Part shown: positions 32,389-41,023 of the stretch, one piece after another
Layout of the letters: each line of letters starts with the position of its first letter
Numbering within the stretch: the stretch's first letter is position 1
NCBI RefSeq assembly: GCF_017377715.1
Contig: NZ_JAFVMF010000017.1
Span: 1-64,000 of the forward strand
Length of the DNA: 64,000 bases
DNA from: Acetobacter sacchari
GTDB taxonomy: Bacteria > Pseudomonadota > Alphaproteobacteria > Acetobacterales > Acetobacteraceae
Direction of reading: 5' to 3'
Notes under the pieces: model-generated
Seen by the model: only the letters and a program-made list of their open reading frames with translations
Told to the model about the DNA's origin: nothing
Database searches by the model: none
Program-made: the position numbers and the translations under genes

Positions 32389-33114
32389 TCAGTCGGAATC
32401 GCAGACGATAAGAGTCGAGGGTTCGAGCGCATGCACGTGGATCGTTTCGAATCCGGTAACCGCGATACCGCAACCCGCATCGGCGTTGTGCCCAAGGATT
32501 TCCAAGCGTCCCTCTGCGACGAGAGCATAGACACAGCGGTCCGCATAGGTGGGGACGACGGCCTGTTCGCCGGCCGGGAGCGTGAGCCGAAGCACGCGGG
32601 CACGGGCCTTTAGCGGCAGCGGGTCACCCGACCGCCCCTGATCCGTTTCCTCCGGATCGTCGGCGGGAAAGCCGCTGGCCAGCAGGGCATGCTGATGCCC
32701 GAAGCGATCCTCACTGCGGCGCAGGCCGATTTGCGGGGCGCCGCCCTCTTCTTCGGGCGCCAGCCAGAGCTGAAGCACCGTCGCCGGCGCGCCGCCGGTT
32801 TTCCACGTTGCCAGGGCCACGCCATCGCCAGCACTGACAACATGACAATCGCCCGGCTTCAACAGGCTGTCGCCAAGACCATCCACCAGCGCCACGACGA
32901 TGCCATCCAGGACCAGAGTCACGATCTCGACCGCCCTTTCATGGTCCAGCCTGAAGGCGGCATCGGCCTCCAGTTCGATCCGGTTGAGCACCCGGAGTCG
33001 CCCCCAATGTGAGGGAGCGGGGTAAACGTAGTTCCGAAACGCGAAATGACAGTCGAGCTTGACGCCATCCTGGACCAGATACCCCAACTCGGAGGGCAGC
33101 CGCACCTTGATCAT
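32389..33114 (-). CDS. Pirin-like/cupin-type bicupin protein
   Basis: The 241-residue protein looks like a two-domain cupin: LDCHFAFRNYVYPAPSHWGR, HERAVEIVTLVLDGIVVALV with a His-Glu pair in the first barrel, and GEQAVVPTYADRCVYALVAEG in the second. Pirin/YhaK-like proteins are redox-linked regulators or quercetinases. Its start overlaps the outer-membrane factor stop by four bases, making it the last intact member of the pump operon. A much longer frame that reads antisense-like through oprM in the same phase is not used. Confidence 0.75.
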   Translation of the reverse strand: MIKVRLPSELGYLVQDGVKLDCHFAFRNYVYPAPSHWGRLRVLNRIELEADAAFRLDHERAVEIVTLVLDGIVVALVDGLGDSLLKPGDCHVVSAGDGVALATWKTGGAPATVLQLWLAPEEEGGAPQIGLRRSEDRFGHQHALLASGFPADDPEETDQGRSGDPLPLKARARVLRLTLPAGEQAVVPTYADRCVYALVAEGRLEILGHNADAGCGIAVTGFETIHVHALEPSTLIVCDSD

Positions 33115-34676
33115 CCTTGTCGACCTCCCTGCCCCTCTTGCCGGATGGCCGCCCGCTGGGCCGTCGCGACCGGATAGCGCGCCTCCCAGCCACCGCCGAG
33201 CGCGCGATACAGGCGGGCCACCGAGACCGAAACTGCCGTCGTCGACCGCACGAGCTGGTTCTGGCTGGCCAGAAGCGCGTTCTGCAAGGTCAGCACGTTC
33301 AGGAAATCCGACGCCCCCTGCACGTATTGCTGCTGGGCCAGACGTACGGCCGTCTCGTTCTGGGCCACTGTCTCCTTCAGGCGGTCGCGCTGCTGCTGGG
33401 CGGCGGAGAAATCGGCCATCGCGTCGTCGATCTCCTGCCATGCCTTGAGGATGGTGCGCTGCAGGGTGATCGCCGCTTCCTTCTGCTGCGCCCGGCGCAG
33501 ACGCAATTGCCCGGTCAGGCGACCACCCTCGAACAGAGGCAGCGTCATGGTCGGGCCGAACCCGTATTGCCGCGACGCCCAGGACCCGAGCCCGCTGAAC
33601 TGCAGCGCTTGCACGTCGAGGCTGCCGGAGAGCGTCACGCGCGGAAAGAAATCCGCCACGGCCACACCGATGCTGGCGGTGGCGACATGCAACTGCTCCT
33701 CGGCCATCCGAATATCGGGCCGACGCTCCGCCAGTTCCGACGGCAGGCCGACGGGCACCGCATCGGGTACCGGCGGAATCGGGGCCGGCGTGGCGAGCTG
33801 CGCCCGGAGCGCACCCGGCTCGCGTGCCACCAGAAAGCTCAGCGCGTTGATCAGATGCACTTCCTGGCTCTGCAGGATCGGCAGGCGCGACTGGAATTCG
33901 CTGAGCTGTCCGCGCGAGTCCGCTACGTCCAGTTGGGTGGAGGCACCTTGCGCAAAGCGCAGGCCCGTCAGGACAACGCTGTGCCGGGCAGTGTCGATAT
34001 TGCGGCCGACGATGGCGATCTGCGCCTGCACGCCACGCAGATCGAGATAATCCTGCGCGGTCTCGGCCATCAGCGAGACCAGGACATCCCGCTGCATGTC
34101 CTGCGTCGCCTTGACCGCCGCGTTGGCGGCCTCGACCTGGCGCCGGACATGACCCCAGAGATCGACCTCCCATGACGCGCTCATGCCGTATTGCGGCAGG
34201 TTGAAGGACGGATTGCCGACCGTGCCCGGCACGGCCACAGGGCCGAAGCCCTGCGCGCCGCTGGCGACATCGCCCGCGCCGGCGCGCTCCAGCGTGCCAA
34301 GCAGGCCAAGGATACCGTTGGTGCTGGCCCGCTCGCGTGCATAGGAGGCATTCCCCTCCACATGTGGGAACTGTGCCGCGCTCGCAATCCGCCGCTCGGC
34401 CAGGCTCTCCGCCAGACGATAGGCGCTCGCGCGCAGATCCAGATTGGCGGACGCGACCTGCTGTTCCAGCGCGGTCAGCACCGGATCGCGATAGATCGTC
34501 CACCATTGCGGATCGGCGGGGCTTTCCTCGGGATGGCTTTCGGCATCCGGCAGGCCGCGATGCCAGTGCGGCACGCTGGCGAGATCGGGCTTGTGATAGT
34601 CCGGACCGACCGTGCAGGCGCTAAGCAGGAGCATGCTCGTCAGAGCGAGCATCTGGCGGTTAAGGCGTGTGATCAT
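33111..34676 (-). CDS. NodT/OprM-type outer membrane efflux lipoprotein
   Basis: The 521-residue protein has a lipobox (LLLSACTVGPDYHKP), then two repeats of the TolC-like OEP domain with long coiled-coil stretches: LDLRASAYRLAESLAERRIA, DYLDLRGVQAQIAIVGRNID, and VRLAQQQYVQGASDFLNVLT. PSELAERRPDIRMAEEQLHVA is the NodT-family signature. It forms the outer-membrane exit duct of the tripartite pump. The ATG at 34676 is 10 bp after the adaptor gene. Confidence 0.92.
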   Translation of the reverse strand: MITRLNRQMLALTSMLLLSACTVGPDYHKPDLASVPHWHRGLPDAESHPEESPADPQWWTIYRDPVLTALEQQVASANLDLRASAYRLAESLAERRIASAAQFPHVEGNASYARERASTNGILGLLGTLERAGAGDVASGAQGFGPVAVPGTVGNPSFNLPQYGMSASWEVDLWGHVRRQVEAANAAVKATQDMQRDVLVSLMAETAQDYLDLRGVQAQIAIVGRNIDTARHSVVLTGLRFAQGASTQLDVADSRGQLSEFQSRLPILQSQEVHLINALSFLVAREPGALRAQLATPAPIPPVPDAVPVGLPSELAERRPDIRMAEEQLHVATASIGVAVADFFPRVTLSGSLDVQALQFSGLGSWASRQYGFGPTMTLPLFEGGRLTGQLRLRRAQQKEAAITLQRTILKAWQEIDDAMADFSAAQQQRDRLKETVAQNETAVRLAQQQYVQGASDFLNVLTLQNALLASQNQLVRSTTAVSVSVARLYRALGGGWEARYPVATAQRAAIRQEGQGGRQG

Positions 34677-34686
34677 GATCCGCCCC

Positions 34687-35763
34687 TCACCGCCACGCAT
34701 AGCGGGGGTCGCCCGCCTTCGGACCTTCCGGGCGCGATGCCGTATCAACCGCCACCTCGACCGACATCCCCACCCGGACCCGCGCCGCCAGAGGCTGCCC
34801 CGGATCGAAGGTAATGCGCACCGGCAGACGCTGGACCACCTTGGTGAAGTTGCCGGTCGCATTATCCGGCTGGATCGGCGCGAACGCGACGCCGGTCGCA
34901 GGCGGGATGCTGTCGACGTGGGCACGGAGCGGCTGACCCGGGAACGTGTCGACCCAGACCGTCGCCTTCTGCCCCGGCAGAACGTGCGTGAGTTGCGTCT
35001 CCTGGAAATGGGCGACCACGAACGCATCCTGGACCGGGGTGACCGCCATCAGCGCACTGCCGGGATTAACGTAGTTGCCCACACGCACGCCACGCGCGCC
35101 GACCACGCCGTCCACCGGGGCCGGGATGGTGCAATAGGACAGATCCAGTTCCGCCCGCTGTTCCTCACCTTCGGCGCGGGTCAGGTTGCCCCTGGCACGC
35201 GCGATCTGGGCGGCGAGCACATCCTTTTCCTGGGTCGCGGCCTGCACGCTCGCCTCGTCGCGGACTTTCGCGGCCGTAGCCTCGCGGGTCTGCGCCGCCG
35301 TACGCTGGCGCTGCTCCATTGTGCCGGCACCGCCGGCCGCAAGATTACGGTACCGGGCCTCATCCTGCTGCGCGAAAGCGAGTTGCGCGTCGTCGGCCAG
35401 CACGGCGGCCCGGGCGCCGGCAATGAGCGAATCCTGCCGGATCAGCGTAGCCTGCAAGTTGGCGATGTCGGCACGCGCGGCGACCACATTGCCCTGGGCC
35501 ACCTTGAGCACAGCGCGGTAGTCGTCATCCTCGATATGGGCCAGCACCTCGCCCTTGCGAACCTGCTCGTTGTCCTGCGCCATGACCGCATCAATCCGGC
35601 CGCCGACCTTGGGGGCGACGACCGAGGAATAGGCCGACACATAGGCGTCGTTGGTCTCGATCCGCACGCCGTCTCCGAGCACAAGGCGGTCGCCGCCCCA
35701 TGCCGCCGCCCCCAGCACCACCACGCCGGCCGCCAGCAGCAGCGCCTTCGTTGTTCCGTTCAT
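34687..35763 (-). CDS. HlyD/EmrA-type membrane fusion protein
   Basis: The 358-residue periplasmic adaptor has one N-terminal membrane helix (ALLLAAGVVVLGAAAW). ETNDAYVSAYSSVVAPKVGGRI is the start of the lipoyl half-motif, then a long alpha-hairpin, then DLSYCTIPAPVDGVVGARGV and AVTPVQDAFVVAHFQETQL. This is the EmrA/VceA order. It bridges the inner-membrane MFS pump and the OprM-like duct. The ATG at 35763 is used; upstream frame residues are non-coding. Confidence 0.91.
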   Translation of the reverse strand: MNGTTKALLLAAGVVVLGAAAWGGDRLVLGDGVRIETNDAYVSAYSSVVAPKVGGRIDAVMAQDNEQVRKGEVLAHIEDDDYRAVLKVAQGNVVAARADIANLQATLIRQDSLIAGARAAVLADDAQLAFAQQDEARYRNLAAGGAGTMEQRQRTAAQTREATAAKVRDEASVQAATQEKDVLAAQIARARGNLTRAEGEEQRAELDLSYCTIPAPVDGVVGARGVRVGNYVNPGSALMAVTPVQDAFVVAHFQETQLTHVLPGQKATVWVDTFPGQPLRAHVDSIPPATGVAFAPIQPDNATGNFTKVVQRLPVRITFDPGQPLAARVRVGMSVEVAVDTASRPEGPKAGDPRYAWR

Positions 35764-35822
35764 GAATATTCCCTCTAGCGACCCCGGCGGCCGCGTCGTT
35801 TGTCGCGGATTGCGCGGGACCG

Positions 35823-35984
35823 TCAGGTCAGCTTCAGGTAGATTGTTACGACGAGGGCCACGAAGTAGCCCTCGATGCGGTCGCGCAGCGTCCACCTCAG
35901 TGCGGTCGCGTTGCCTATTTGATCCGATGATAGGATGTTTGGATGCTGCACGCGGCGCGTATCCCGATACGAACTGGTCTTCAT
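35823..35984 (-). CDS. Putative 53-residue membrane protein in the emr operon
   Basis: An ATG at 35984 preceded by GAGAAG opens a 53-residue frame between the MFS pump and the adaptor on the same strand. It has a polar N-terminal half and a hydrophobic C-terminal segment, IEGYFVALVVTIYLKLT, ending at a TGA. It is 33 bp after the MFS stop and 59 bp before the adaptor start. A small single-helix protein at this place recalls pump accessory peptides, but no homologue is recognised. Confidence 0.5.
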   Translation of the reverse strand: MKTSSYRDTRRVQHPNILSSDQIGNATALRWTLRDRIEGYFVALVVTIYLKLT

Positions 35985-36016
35985 ATTCTTCTCACATGAC
36001 ATACTGTCCGTCCCCG

Positions 36017-37678
36017 TCAGCGTGCAGGAGCGGAGGTGGACGGCGCGCGGGGCGGATAGACCCGTTGCGGCAGAACCAGATTGAGCATGAACAGGGCGGC
36101 GCAGACGCCGATCATGATCGTGTAGATATCGGCACAGGCCAGAATGAGCGCCTGCTCAGACGCCTCGCCGTGCAGCAGGACGGCCATGTTCCAGTCCAAC
36201 CGGGCCGGATCCGCGATGTGTGGCGCCAGCAGCGCCTGCGCCGGGTCGCCCCAGGACTGCAACGCGGTATGGTTGGTGCCATAGGTGTCGAGCAGCATGG
36301 TGGAATGGAATTGCTCGCGCCGACGCAGCAGGGCCGAAATGACGCCCGCCGCGATGGCATTGGCCACTCCCTTGGTCATGTTGAACATGCCCGAGATGAA
36401 CGGTCCATCGGCCGGGCCCAGGCCCATCGTCGCCAGCATGAGGATCGCGATGACCATCATCGGTTCGCTGGCCACCTGCAGGAGCTGCATGACATAGAAG
36501 TTCTCGCGCACCCAGTCAGCATCGATCCAGGTGCCTAGGAAATAGGACAGCCCCTGAATCGCAAGGCCTGCCATCAGCACATGACGGCAATCCACCCGGC
36601 GGATATTGCACAAGGCCGAGACCAGCGGCAGCGCGAGCACTTGTGGTACCGCGAGGATCAGCATGACCGGCGCGATCTGGATCGGGCGATAGCCACGCAC
36701 CTCCTCCAGATAGACCGCAGGGATTTCCGCCGTGACCGCCCCCAATACCAGAACCGCTGCCAGCGTCAGCAGTGCATCCGTCACGTTGCGCTGCTTGAGC
36801 AACTGGATGCGGAAGAACGGCACCGGATGGAACCATTCATTGACGATGAAGAGCACGAACAGGAACCCGCCGCCGAAGAAGAGGTGGGTAATCAACGGCG
36901 AACGAAACCAGTCCAGCCGGTCGCCCTGTTCGAGGGCAATCACCAGCATGCAGATCGCGGGCAACCCGGTCAGCAGGCCGCGCCAGTCGAACTGACGGAA
37001 ACGCTCCAACCGGATCGGATCCTGTGGCAAGCCCCATGCCACGCACACCATCGAGATCAGGCACAGCGGCACGATCTGCCAGAACAGGAACGGCCAGCCG
37101 ACATACTCGAACCAGAATCCCGCCAGCGGCGCGCCGCCAATATTCGGCCCGAAAGTCGCGGTCAGAGCATAGGCGCCCAGACCGTAGATCTTGATATTGG
37201 GCGGCAGGAAGCGCAGCGCGACCGTCATCAGCATTGGCGGCAGGCTACCGCAAGCCAATCCCTGCACGCAGCGCAGCAGAAGAAGAGACGACAGGTTCGG
37301 CATTAAGGGGGCCGCCGTGCCCAGCACGCCCACTAGCCCCGTCATCGCGATCGTCAGGCGTCGGATGGAGAACGTCACCGAACACCAGGGAGCGAACGCC
37401 ATCGCAGCGATGTTGAACGCCTCGAACAGGGCGGTGATCCAGGTCCCCTCGTCATGCCCGAGATGGAATGCGCCCCGGATATCGGCGAGCCCAGCCTCGG
37501 TCGTGTGCTCGTTGAACCCCGCCAGCAGGACTGCCAGCAGCACGCCCGCCAGCCCCGTCGCCAGGCGCGGACCGAACACCGCCGCCTTCGGCGGCGCCGG
37601 AGGTGGTTCCGGTTGCATAGACACGGGCGCGGGCAGCACTTCGCGGCGCGGACGTGTCAGCGCATCAGCGTGGTCCAT
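36017..37678 (-). CDS. DHA2/EmrB-type MFS drug exporter
   Basis: The 553-residue protein has about 14 membrane segments after a proline-rich cytosolic start. Family features include GTWITALFEAFNIAAMAFAP in segment 2, RCVQGLACGSLPPMLMTVAL (motif C-like region) and FGPNIGGAPLAGFWFEYVGW. It is the inner-membrane proton-driven pump of an EmrAB-like tripartite exporter. The ATG at 37678 follows GAGGTGCC; a longer start at 37753 would overlap the operator. It is divergent from a LysR gene. Confidence 0.9.
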   Translation of the reverse strand: MDHADALTRPRREVLPAPVSMQPEPPPAPPKAAVFGPRLATGLAGVLLAVLLAGFNEHTTEAGLADIRGAFHLGHDEGTWITALFEAFNIAAMAFAPWCSVTFSIRRLTIAMTGLVGVLGTAAPLMPNLSSLLLLRCVQGLACGSLPPMLMTVALRFLPPNIKIYGLGAYALTATFGPNIGGAPLAGFWFEYVGWPFLFWQIVPLCLISMVCVAWGLPQDPIRLERFRQFDWRGLLTGLPAICMLVIALEQGDRLDWFRSPLITHLFFGGGFLFVLFIVNEWFHPVPFFRIQLLKQRNVTDALLTLAAVLVLGAVTAEIPAVYLEEVRGYRPIQIAPVMLILAVPQVLALPLVSALCNIRRVDCRHVLMAGLAIQGLSYFLGTWIDADWVRENFYVMQLLQVASEPMMVIAILMLATMGLGPADGPFISGMFNMTKGVANAIAAGVISALLRRREQFHSTMLLDTYGTNHTALQSWGDPAQALLAPHIADPARLDWNMAVLLHGEASEQALILACADIYTIMIGVCAALFMLNLVLPQRVYPPRAPSTSAPAR

Positions 37679-37726
37679 AGGCACCTCGCAACAGAATCGT
37701 TTGATCTCGTGTCGGCAGTCTTGAAG

Positions 37727-37741
37727 AAACATCCTATGTTT
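37727..37741. promoter_or_regulatory. LysR-type operator candidate, emrB side
   Basis: AAACAT-CCT-ATGTTT is a perfect 6-3-6 dyad in the 254-bp divergent spacer between the pump operon and its LysR gene. A near copy lies 129 bp away at 37856-37870, and both continue with TTGGG or ATTGGG. Confidence 0.5.
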
Positions 37742-37855
37742 GGGAACGCTCAATTATGAAATCGTCTGGAAGCAGATATGAAACGGTCGGATGTCAGATT
37801 CCGGTTGCGACGACATGATGTCTCTGTCAGCGTTGGCAGAGGCTCTTGGCGACAC

Positions 37856-37870
37856 ATTCATCCTATGATT
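37856..37870. promoter_or_regulatory. LysR-type operator candidate, lysR side
   Basis: ATTCAT-CCT-ATGATT repeats the centre CATCCTATG of the dyad at 37727-37741 with five of six arm positions paired. The shared 15-mer CATCCTATGNTTGGG occurs at 37730 and 37859. Its distance from the lysR start is 63 bp. Confidence 0.48.
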
Positions 37871-37932
37871 GGGTGTTTATCAGCCATTCCCGTGCCTGAT
37901 TCGCAGGATATGCAGGATATAAGGAAGACCCG

Positions 37933-38886
37933 ATGGCACATGTGGCGCACGGCTACGATCTCAACCTTCTTCAGGCTATGAACGTGCTGGTCGAGGAATC
38001 GAGCGTTACCGGCGCGGCCGAGAGGCTGCAGGTCAGTGCCGCGACCATGAGCCGCACCCTGTCCCGCCTGCGCGAGACCTTCCACGATGCCATTCTGGTG
38101 CAATCGGGTCGGCATATGGTGCCAACACCGCGTGCCCTGCAGATGCAGCCGCGCGTCAGCCAGATCCTCTCGGCGATCAGCGATCTGTATCGTCCACGGC
38201 ATGCCCTGGATTTCACCGGCCTGACGCCGACCTTCCGTATCCGGGCAGCCGACGTGGTGATCGGCTCCTACGCCGAGGCGCTGCTGCGCGCCCTGCGTGC
38301 CGACTGCCCGGACACCACGCTAATTTTCACAGCGGAGTCGAACAGCGACGACAGCGATTTTCTGCGGCAGGGCGGGATCGATCTCTATATCGGCGCCACG
38401 GCGCTCCTACGGCCCGAAATCATGCGCCAGACCCTATTCGAGAGCCGCTTTCGCGGGGTCGTGCGGGCCGGTCATCCGATCCTGCTGGGAAAGATCACAC
38501 CACAGGCGCTGGTAGCCTACGAGCACATCGCCGTCTCGCGCCGAGGGAGGCGACGGGGACCGATCGACGAGGTCCTTGCCGATCAGTATGGGCTTGAGCG
38601 CACTGTCGCGCTGTTGCTGACCTCCTTCTATGCCGCGCTGCAAGGGCTGTCACAGACCGATCTGATTCTCCCGGCACCGGATATCCTGACCGATGCAGCG
38701 ATGCTCGATCGACTGGGTCTTTATGGATTTCCTCTCCCGCTCGATCTGGAGCCGGTGACGATCTTCCAGGCCTGGCATCCCCGACACGACACTGACCAGG
38801 TCCATCAATGGCTGCGACGCACGGTCCTGCGTGTCATGAGCCCTCGCGCCCCGATCATAAAGCCAGAGACCGCTCAGGCTTTATGA
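37933..38886 (+). CDS. LysR family regulator (NodD/NahR-like) of the pump operon
   Basis: The 317-residue protein starts with DLNLLQAMNVLVEESSVTGA, AERLQVSAATMSRTLSRLRE and GRHMVPTPRALQMQ, the helix-turn-helix type of NodD-like LysR proteins. The effector domain has GVVRAGHPILLGKITP and FQAWHPRHDTDQVHQWLRRT. It is clearly related to the LysR at 46827-47798 (same VPTPRA, VRPGHP, QAWHPR and HQWLR blocks). It is divergent from the emr-type pump and probably activates it in response to a substrate. Confidence 0.9.
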   Translation: MAHVAHGYDLNLLQAMNVLVEESSVTGAAERLQVSAATMSRTLSRLRETFHDAILVQSGRHMVPTPRALQMQPRVSQILSAISDLYRPRHALDFTGLTPTFRIRAADVVIGSYAEALLRALRADCPDTTLIFTAESNSDDSDFLRQGGIDLYIGATALLRPEIMRQTLFESRFRGVVRAGHPILLGKITPQALVAYEHIAVSRRGRRRGPIDEVLADQYGLERTVALLLTSFYAALQGLSQTDLILPAPDILTDAAMLDRLGLYGFPLPLDLEPVTIFQAWHPRHDTDQVHQWLRRTVLRVMSPRAPIIKPETAQAL

Positions 38887-39632
38887 CGCTCCTGTGCCGC
38901 CCGCTTGCGAACGCTGCGAGCCGCAGCCGTGCCAAGAGATTTGCCGTCAGTAAAGGCCGCGATCAATGGCTGGAGGATAGCCCGTGCCGCCCTCACTGCC
39001 CGCGGTGCATCCCCCGCTTCGATCGCCTGGAACAGCCGTTCGTGAAGCTCCAGCTTCGGCTCGGTGACTCCATGCTCAACGAGGGCAGAAAGAGCGGCTT
39101 CGCGCGCCGCATCCAGAAAATAGCGATAGAGAGGGATCAGCGCATCGTTGTGACTGGCCTCCGCGACGGCCAGATGGAAGGAAGCATCCAGGTCCAGAAA
39201 GCGGGCGAGGTCGCTGGAGGAACTCCGTTCGCCACGCGCCTTCAGGGCTGCCCCCATTCTACGGATGTCCCGCGCTGTCCGGCGGAGCGCTGCCAGACGC
39301 GCGGATTCCGTCTCCAGCATCACACGCAACTCGAAATGATCGCGCAGGCTGGTATGACTGACCTGCGCCATAATCGTTGCGGGTTCATGCAAGGCACGCA
39401 CGTAGGTCCCGTCGCCCTGACGCACCTCGATCATGCCGGCATGAGACAACACGCGCACCGCTTCGCGCACGGTGTTGCGGCCGATCTGGAGCATTTCGGC
39501 CAGTTCTGTCTCCTTGGGAATGCGCTGGCCAACGGGCCAGTCACCGGATGCGATTCGCTCACGCATCGCGGCAAGCGCCGCATCGACCAGGGAAGGACGC
39601 GGCAGGCGTGAAAGGGAGATCGGAGCCGTCAT
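38874..39632 (-). CDS. GntR/FadR family regulator
   Basis: The 252-residue protein has a GntR winged helix (LAAMRERIASGDWPVGQRIP, TELAEMLQIGRNTVREAVRV, SHAGMIEVRQGDGTYVRA) and a C-terminal FCD domain with LRVMLETESARLAA and DASFHLAVAEASHNDALIPL, carrying metal-binding histidines. It likely senses a carboxylate. It overlaps the end of the lysR gene by 13 bases convergently; its target could be the GST gene downstream on the other strand. Confidence 0.9.
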   Translation of the reverse strand: MTAPISLSRLPRPSLVDAALAAMRERIASGDWPVGQRIPKETELAEMLQIGRNTVREAVRVLSHAGMIEVRQGDGTYVRALHEPATIMAQVSHTSLRDHFELRVMLETESARLAALRRTARDIRRMGAALKARGERSSSSDLARFLDLDASFHLAVAEASHNDALIPLYRYFLDAAREAALSALVEHGVTEPKLELHERLFQAIEAGDAPRAVRAARAILQPLIAAFTDGKSLGTAAARSVRKRAAQERHKA

Positions 39633-39836
39633 GTGCGCAGCATAGCCTGTTTGAGCGGATCATCCCATGTCTGAATGTCATTATCGTGGGCCGGCATACG
39701 ACCTTTGCACGATAGGATCGGCGATATACTGATAACCGTCACGGAGGCTCCAGACGACGACAGGATAAAGAGTCAGGACATTCTGATTCCCCACAAAAAC
39801 CGCCGTATCTCCCTCCTACGGTCACGAGAGGTCCTT

Positions 39837-40436
39837 ATGAAACTCTACGATCTTGTCCTCTCCGGCAATTGCTACAAGGTCCGGCTGTTCGCGGCCCTGA
39901 CGAGCATTGACCTTGAACTCATTCCTGTCGACCTCGCGGCTGGCGAGCACCATACTCCCAGTTTCACGGCGCTGAATCCGTTTCAGGAGGTGCCCGTTCT
40001 GGTCGATGGAAAGACCGCGTTGCGGGATTCCCAGGCAATCCTCGTGTATCTGGCGGGCCAACTCCGGGATAGAACGTGGTGGCCCGAAGACCCGACATCC
40101 CAGGCAGAGATCGTGCAATGGCTGTGCATCGCCGCGAGCGAGGTTCGTGACGGTCCCAATGCCGCCCGCCTGATCCGGAAATTCGGCTACGATCTCGCGA
40201 TCGAGCGGGCGCTTCTCGTCACGCAGCGGCTTCTGCCGCTGCTGGACCAGCACCTAAGCACGCATGAGTGGTTCGCGATCGGCCATCCGACCATCGCCGA
40301 CTGTGCGCTGTTTCCCTATCTTGCGTTGGCGCATGAAGGCGGCATCGACCTTGCCCCCTTTCCCTCGCTCACAGGATGGCTCGACCGCGTTCGCGCCTTG
40401 CCGAAGTTCACGCCGATGCCAGGAATTCGGGGATGA
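39837..40436 (+). CDS. Glutathione S-transferase
   Basis: The 199-residue protein starts MKLYDLVLSGNCYKVRLFAA and has LNPFQEVPVLVDGKTALRDS with the cis-proline and glutathione-binding Asp-Ser. The C-domain is WFAIGHPTIADCALFPYLAL. The SGNCYKVR pattern is that of a common proteobacterial GST group with a Ser/Cys near the N-terminus. The ATG at 39837 is used; the 54 upstream frame residues are not conserved. It is coupled to the next gene by ATGA. Confidence 0.88.
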   Translation: MKLYDLVLSGNCYKVRLFAALTSIDLELIPVDLAAGEHHTPSFTALNPFQEVPVLVDGKTALRDSQAILVYLAGQLRDRTWWPEDPTSQAEIVQWLCIAASEVRDGPNAARLIRKFGYDLAIERALLVTQRLLPLLDQHLSTHEWFAIGHPTIADCALFPYLALAHEGGIDLAPFPSLTGWLDRVRALPKFTPMPGIRG

Positions 40437-41023
40437 CACGCGACGCCTCTCCGATGTCAGCCGTAAACTGGATTGAGGCATTTCTGCCTCGGGCGGACTT
40501 TCACGAGCAACACAAAATCGATATCGCAGCGCCGGCCGGGCTTATCCTTGATTGCGCTATGGACTACCGGCTGAAAGATGACCCACTCGTCCGTCTCGCC
40601 ATAGGATTACGGGAGTTGCCCTCACGGCTGTCAGGACGAACGAGCCGGCCGCCCTTCGACCGGGACGATTTCACCTTTCTGGGACGCAAGGGGGACACCG
40701 CCCTCGCTTTCGGACTGGTCGGTGCGTTCTGGAAAGCCGATTACGGATTGATACCGTGCCACTCGGCGGAGGATTTCCGGACCTGCGCGCTTCAGGACGC
40801 CTGCAAGCTTGTGTTGTCCTACACGCTCCATCCTCTCACGCGCAGGACAAGTCGTCTGACAACCGAGACAAAGGTCTTCTGCCCAACGCCCACGACGCGA
40901 CGGCATTTCGCACCCTACTGGTATCTCATCCGTCCGGTTAGTGGACTGATCCGCAGACGCATGTTGGCCTCCGTGCGCAAGCAGGCGGAAAGCCGCACCA
41001 ATTCGCCGACGATCACCGGCTGA
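40433..41023 (+). CDS. Hypothetical SRPBCC-like protein coupled to GST
   Basis: The 196-residue protein is not firmly recognised. It begins with a HKIDIAAPAGLILDCAMDYRL strand-helix pattern and later has FTFLGRKGDTALAFGLVGAFW, VLSYTLHPLTRRTSRLTTET and YWYLIRPVSGLIRRRML. These fit the ligand-binding helix-grip fold of polyketide-cyclase-like proteins. It overlaps the GST stop by four bases and the next, convergent LysR gene by eleven. The function is unknown. Confidence 0.6.
   Translation: MTRDASPMSAVNWIEAFLPRADFHEQHKIDIAAPAGLILDCAMDYRLKDDPLVRLAIGLRELPSRLSGRTSRPPFDRDDFTFLGRKGDTALAFGLVGAFWKADYGLIPCHSAEDFRTCALQDACKLVLSYTLHPLTRRTSRLTTETKVFCPTPTTRRHFAPYWYLIRPVSGLIRRRMLASVRKQAESRTNSPTITG

Noticed and set aside
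32389..34506. A single 705-residue minus-strand gene
   Set aside because: Only its last 241 residues are a protein family (pirin-like). The rest lies over the outer-membrane factor in the wrong frame, with Arg/Gly-rich composition.
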